Below, piece after piece: positions 59,428 to 64,000 of a stretch of 64,000 bases of DNA; within the stretch, counting starts at the first letter, position 1; each line of letters starts with the position of its first letter. The stretch comes from Amorphophallus konjac. Taxonomy: Eukaryota > Streptophyta > Magnoliopsida > Alismatales > Araceae. Position numbers and translations under genes: made by a program. The stretch spans positions 146,142,064 to 146,206,063 of the forward strand of contig CM040126.1 of NCBI GenBank assembly GCA_022559845.1. The letters run 5' to 3'. A model generated the notes under the pieces. It searched no databases. It was given only the letters and a program-made list of their open reading frames with translations, and was not told where the DNA came from.

Positions 59428-62239
59428 ATGGCTTCTTCTTCTAGCCGCGTCGCCTCATGCACTGCTGATGTTGACTCTTCTCCTCAAGGCAGGGCTTCTG
59501 GTCCCGTTGTGACTTGGAGGAATGTCGGACAGCTGGACCGGGGTCTTGGGAGGATCGCCATAGTCGACGAATCCTCCGACTCCGAAATAGATACAGTATC
59601 TGCCTCTCGCATTGTGACTGTCGAGGGGGGACTGGACTTCAGTCGCGATGATGGCTATCGCGCGGACTTCCCGAAGGATCGTCACCTCGCGCCCTTCATT
59701 TGCACCTTCAACGTCTCTGGGAAGAGGGACGTCATGCTGGCTCGGATGGTGGAGCGGGCCATGTTGCTGGACAGGGACAGCTTGAAAGGTTCTGTGTATC
59801 GTGGCGACACTATCTACCTTCCGGGGGAGCGACGCAGGTGGGACGCCGTCTTAGGAGTAACAGAGCTGGAGGCAGAGCAGAAAATGTTAACACGGGCTCC
59901 AGAGTTCACACCAGCCAGATGGGACAACACCGTAGGTCGGGTCAACAGGGAGAAGCCCGGCTACGGTTTATTTTAGGCGCCCCTCAAGTGGGGCTACCGA
60001 GACGAACCATTTATGCTGAATTGCTTGGCTGTTCAGTTCAAATTCCAGTTGGCAGCTGGGTGGTTTGCAGACACGAAGGTGACAGATGCTCATCTCTTCC
60101 GTGTAGGGGCAGTAGAATTTACAGAATATATTCTGAAAGAGTATGCACCGCTGCTGGTCAGAGCCTGGGTGTACCACAGTGTGTATGCATCTTGCTTCAG
60201 GTATCCCATTTCAAAAGGGCTGTGCCGCGGCATGTTCGAAGTATTTTGCCCGCAGTTCAACACTTTCTATACAGCAGAAGGTGAAACCTCTCTGGATCTT
60301 TGGAGCCTATCACAGTTATCGGGCCTGTCGATTGACGGAGAGCCCTATGAGGAGGTCTGCATTCATGACTTCATCAAGGATGAAATAGACGGCGAAGGAG
60401 AATATTACTTCGGCTATTCATACCGGTACTTGATGAAGGCATACCGCTCCCTCTGCCTGACGCTGAATAGGGGATCCTCAAAGGGATACCAGCCCCGGGA
60501 GAAGAGCAGTAAACTGAGAGTCCGAGCAGGACATTGGATTCAGTATTTCTTCGGCGGCCCTTTGAAGTACAGTGAGTTCCCTCACGTAGCTCCTGCTGCG
60601 GGTAAGCCCAGTAGGCCACCTAAGTTCAAGTCAGAGCTGCCTGCTTCTCTTCGGGGGATAAGCCGCGGGGGGCCGAATCCGATGGGGGTGGATCCCCTTA
60701 CCCATTGTGCTGCCTACCTTACCTTCTGGTTGTGTACTTTTGCCCTCCCGCAGGGGGATGAGACAGTTATTAGGCCGGAGGCAATATACCCGGCTTGTCA
60801 GATGGCTTGGGGCATACGGCTCGCAATATGCCCAGCCGCACTATGCCTGATTTACAAATCCATTGGAGATATTCACAGGCATCGGATCCCCCGCTCTTTC
60901 CGAACGGTGGGGCCGTTTCATTTTTTTAATGCCTGGGTGTGCAATTTATTTCCAGAGCTAGCTCCCCGGACTCTGCAGACAATGACATTGTATCCCAGAA
61001 TGTTGGAGTTTGCAAGTGCTGAACCGGGTCCAGTGTCCCAGCAACTCTTCTCCATCCGTGGCCGACTGGCAAGGGTTCCGATGGATTCAGCGGGGACTAT
61101 CCACTTTTGGAATCTGGCCGCACATTCATCTCCATTAGTGAACCGTCAGCGTGAGTGTAAGCTCGAGGCAGTGGAGACTTTCACACACTTCATTTCGGGC
61201 AACACCGTGACCCGGCCAGTCTTGGAGCCCGAACTCATTGACTGGGCTTTATCAATTCGTCCCAGTGTTTTAGTATTCAGAAAGGGGGGCGCAGTTTATT
61301 TAGAACCCTACTATCCCTTCAGGTTCGGTCGGAATTTCGGCTACGATCAGCATATTCCGCCATCGGTCGCCCTGTTCCCTTTGGACAGTAGGTCAAAGCA
61401 TGGCTCGACCGTTGTGGCCGAAGGTCGCTCCTGGTGGGACTATTTTCACCGCCGGGATGCCAACATTTTCAGAGTGCCGATGCCGAACCAAGTTCCCAGG
61501 GTCACTCCAGAGTATGTGAAATGGTGGAATGCTCGCACGAGCTTCTATCGCAATGCCCGAATGACATGTTGGGATGTGGCTGAGCGCACATTTCTGAGCC
61601 AGCAGCCTGGCCACGTTTTTGACATTGACGAAGCCCATTTGAAGAGATTATTTTCCCACCACCCGAAGGAGGCAGAGGCATATATAGCGAGCAGAAAAGC
61701 CATCAAGGAGGGAGTAACTGAACCACTGATACCCGTGCTTGCTGACACAAGTGAAGATGCTTTCACGCAGAATTTAGAACATCTATGCCAGATTGGTGGT
61801 TCACGCCTGGAGCTTCAGCAGTACCCGTTCCCTATCGAGGAGCCGCTCTCCAAAGCAGTTTCATGGAAGTGCGAAGTGGATCGCTTTTGCCCGTGTCGGG
61901 CGTTTGTTAATAGAGAGGACAGAACCCCGACATATTATCAACATACATCTTGGCTGTTTGTCCTGATGAGCATCCATGGACTAACCCTTGAGAGTCCTGT
62001 AGCTAGTGTTTTGGACAAGCCTCTATTCGTATCTTTTCATTATGCCGATGTCTGGGGCTTTGACCACCTCGGCTTATATCATTGTATAGCTTCCCACGGG
62101 CATGCGGACTTGGCCGACCTGGTTGACAGGTGCAAAAAGATCGGTGACATATGCTGGCTTGTTCGGGAGGCTGCCTCCCGAAGTAAGGAGGTGGCTTATC
62201 AGTATTGGCCACTCTCATCTTTTTACAAGGGCCGGGCAG

Positions 62240-62315
62240 GTAAGTGCTCCTCCGTTGACATGTAGATTAGTTTGTTGCTCAGCTCCTTCATAATGGCATG
62301 TGCTTCATTTGACAG
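62240..62315 (+). other. Intron 1 of the antisense gene
   Basis: CAG/GTAAGT donor and TTTGACAG acceptor, 76 bp, phase 1 on both sides. The near-perfect donor makes this the clearest of the four introns. Confidence 0.85.
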
Positions 62316-62600
62316 ACCATCCGGACATCAAGCAGCAGGGACTTTATAGAAAAATTATCTCTTAGGGGCAGAAACCGAAATATTTTGAGGTTCCTGCACC
62401 AGCGCCGACTACTACTCCACTACCGCCTGGCAGGAAGAGAGCGGCCTCCGTGATGAATATTGCAATAATCCGAGCAAAGAAAGCTCGGAAGACTTCTTCA
62501 AAGCGGCCTTCGACTGACGCGGCTAAGACTCCCCTGCCCGAGGTGCCATCATTCGACCAGTTTGCTGCTCAGAAAGAGGTCAGCTAGCAAGCATATGAAG

Positions 62601-62687
62601 GTGACATCATTATCCCTTTGCGGTTCTAAAGGAATGCTCTTTTCATGACATTTTCATTCTTCTGACGTCTTCTTTGTATAACTTTAG
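62601..62687 (+). other. Intron 2 of the antisense gene
   Basis: GAAG/GTGACA donor and ACTTTAG acceptor, 87 bp, phase 1. An alternative donor, GAG/GTCAGC at 62579, avoids the TAG at 62585 but breaks the frame of exon 3, so I prefer the later one. Confidence 0.6.
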
Positions 62688-62867
62688 CTCCCGGAGTGGT
62701 TGACACCACGGGTGTTGAGGAATCCTTCCTGGAAGCAGGAGAGATAGGGCCTTCTGTCATAGCCACAGCAGGGGCGACTGAGATAGCTGGAGCAGTAGGG
62801 AAGAGTCTCCTCGCTGTTGTAGAGGATGTCAGACTTCTTTCTCCTACGCCTGCCGGCGAGGCTGAGG

Positions 62868-62954
62868 GTGAGCCGAACAACTATAGCCCTTTAGACTCCC
62901 ATTTTTATTGAGCTTTCCGTCCTGCCTTATGCACTTGTTTTGCTGTGATGGCAG
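62868..62954 (+). other. Intron 3 of the antisense gene
   Basis: GAGG/GTGAGC donor and GATGGCAG acceptor, 87 bp, phase 1 on both sides. Confidence 0.8.
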
Positions 62955-63418
62955 GAGTGGTCAGCACGGCGGTTAAGGTGCCTGTTGTGGAAGCTCCTTC
63001 ACAGCCCGCGGGACATAAGACTGTGCTGAAGAAGGGTGCTATCCCATTGCGACGTGTGCTCACCCGCTCAGCGTCCCGTCAGGCGACGGAGGAGGCGGGC
63101 CAACCCTAGATCAGCATAGACATTTCTTCGAGTAGCTCTGCCACCCCTTCTGACGAAGAGATTGACCATCATTCCTCAGAAGGTGATGAACAAGTGTCTA
63201 TAGTAGACAGCAAAGGGGCAACGGCTCCCTTCATACTGTCAAGCGATGCTTTGATTTTCAGTCCTCCGAGGCTGCCGAGGGCATCATCCGAGGGAGTGTT
63301 GCAGGAGGAATTTGCTGGATTGGACGTGGAGGTGGAGATAACCCCTCCTTTTGCTGCTTCATCTGCAGGGTTGGAATCTTCTATTCAGGGGCTTGAAGAG
63401 ATAGATATTGTCATCATA

Positions 63419-63504
63419 GTAAATCCTGTCCGCCCCTTTACAAAGCCACATATCCCCCTCTTTTTTTTTTGCCACCTTGGTGTTTACATGAATTTTCATT
63501 CCAG
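63419..63504 (+). other. Intron 4 of the antisense gene
   Basis: ATA/GTAAAT donor, a T-rich tract and TTCCAG acceptor, 86 bp, phase 0. The frame after it stays open for 165 codons to the window edge. Confidence 0.75.
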
Positions 63505-64000
63505 GAACCCGAAGCCGCTATTCATTCCCCGGCATCGACTTCTGGTACTGCTGTGGTTTCATCAGAGGCCTCGGATCCGCCACCGCTGGCCACCGCATCT
63601 CCTTCAGGGACAATCACCCTACTCCGCCCCGTGCCGGTGAGGATACATGCGGCTGTTGGGGGATTACCCTCGGAGCCGAGCCAGTCGGGGGAGAGTCTCA
63701 CTCTGGCGTCGACGACAGAATTGAGGACTGAGGCCGACCTGCAAAGGGGGTATGCTTTTGTATCGGCGGCCATAATGACGATCGCGCCTGATTCTGCAGC
63801 TCCAGTTGTGCCGGAGATAGAGTTAGAACCTCCGTCCCTCCTAGGCTCTGTGGAAGGAAGCCCCGACAGGAGTCTGACGGAGCAGGAACATGCTGCCGTG
63901 GTATCTGCTTCTTCGACTTTGGTGGCCGTTCCATCTTCCTCTTCCGAGCCGGATATCGGCTTATGGGCTTCTATAGACGGGGAAGTGACTTTCGAGGTGC

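Larger units (their letters stand above)
55516..64000 (-). mobile_element. Element H: Tat-like retrotransposon, 3' end only
   Basis: The 3' LTR (55516-58662) and PPT (58663-58676) are on the minus strand. The interior then continues to the right edge and holds a plus-strand gene. A gene in antisense between pol and the 3' LTR is known for several Tat-lineage elements. Gag, pol and the 5' LTR lie outside the window. The putative target duplication at the left is GAAAT (55511-55515), not checkable here. Confidence 0.75.
59428..64000 (+). pseudogene. Antisense plant-mobile-domain-like gene with at least five exons, running off the window
   Basis: ATG at 59428. Exon 1 (to 62239) encodes about 937 codons with the aminotransferase-like plant mobile domain: LDLWSLSQLSGLSIDGEPYE, SFRTVGPFHFFNAW, RKGGAVYLEPYYPFRFGR, RSWWDYFHRRDANIF. 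Exons 2-5 (62316-62600, 62688-62867, 62955-63418, 63505 to the edge) encode a basic, NLS-like stretch (GRKRAASV, RAKKARK) and an acidic Ser/Pro/Glu-rich tail. All four introns are GT-AG, 76-87 bp, and phases match. In-frame TAGs at 59974, 62363, 62585 and 63107 make it a likely pseudogene. Cellular relatives (MAIN/MAIL1 type) act in nuclear silencing; a role for the retrotransposon copy is unknown. The family call is by recognition, not a search. Confidence 0.7.

Noticed and set aside
59965..59980. TTATTTTAG at 59968-59976 as a 3' splice site that would remove the TAG
   Set aside because: No matching donor upstream restores the same frame, and the protein is continuous across the stop, so a plain nonsense mutation is simpler.
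62579..62687. Alternative intron with donor GAG/GTCAGC at 62579
   Set aside because: It would bypass the TAG at 62585 but puts exon 3 out of frame and into an early stop; the donor at 62601 keeps the phase.
1..64000. Any ordinary host gene, rRNA or tRNA gene
   Set aside because: I found none by eye: every supported frame belongs to a mobile element, and the tRNA-like words are primer sites only.

Overview
The window is plant nuclear DNA made almost entirely of nested retrotransposons. I found no host gene, rRNA or tRNA gene. A plant source is indicated by a Tekay-type chromovirus with the initiator-Met-tRNA primer site, Tat/Ogre-like Ty3 elements with LTRs of 3.1-3.7 kb and 3' tandem repeats, a DUF4283-type L1 ORF1, and a plant-mobile-domain-like gene carried inside a retrotransposon. 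A large-genome angiosperm, perhaps a monocot, is likely, but the species cannot be read from this sequence.

Layout from left to right. (1) 1-17065, element G: a minus-strand, non-autonomous Tat-like element cut by the left edge. Its body carries an N-terminal unknown domain fused to gag, a zinc knuckle and a protease-like domain, and no reverse transcriptase is visible. It contains a solo LTR (3884-5960, TSD GGGCG), a possible LTR-like unit (236-1490), and, inside its 5' LTR, a 4.0-kb ORF1-only L1-type element (12927-16949, 17-bp TSD). (2) 17066-21729, element F: a minus-strand chromovirus-like element with a PPT, a 2-kb non-coding interior, a tRNA-Met PBS and partial LTRs. G seems to have landed in its 3' LTR. 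(3) 21730-23534, element D: a plus-strand chromovirus gag-protease fragment. (4) 23535-24141: a stray piece of the element-B LTR. (5) 24202-55515, element B: a large minus-strand relative of G. It has nearly identical 3.6-kb LTRs, a decayed gag with a second partial gag copy, and six successive tandem arrays where pol would be expected. A Tekay element E (33700-43383, TSD TGGGT) splits the last array, a second solo LTR (52564-54598, TSD CCGTC) sits in its 5' LTR, and element H interrupts that same LTR. (6) 55516-64000, element H: the 3' LTR of a further minus-strand element, followed just inside its PPT by a plus-strand, intron-containing plant-mobile-domain-like gene that runs off the window.

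G, B and H form one extended family: shared LTR layout, shared LTR-end TGTCAACA with the same C-rich PPT in B and H, and the same PBS design in G and B. Most coding regions are decayed by a few nonsense codons and frameshifts. The best candidates for new biology are the antisense multi-exon gene in H, the half-LINE in G, the dense dyad TAACGGYC/GACCGTYA modules in the E LTRs, and the run of unrelated tandem arrays in B.
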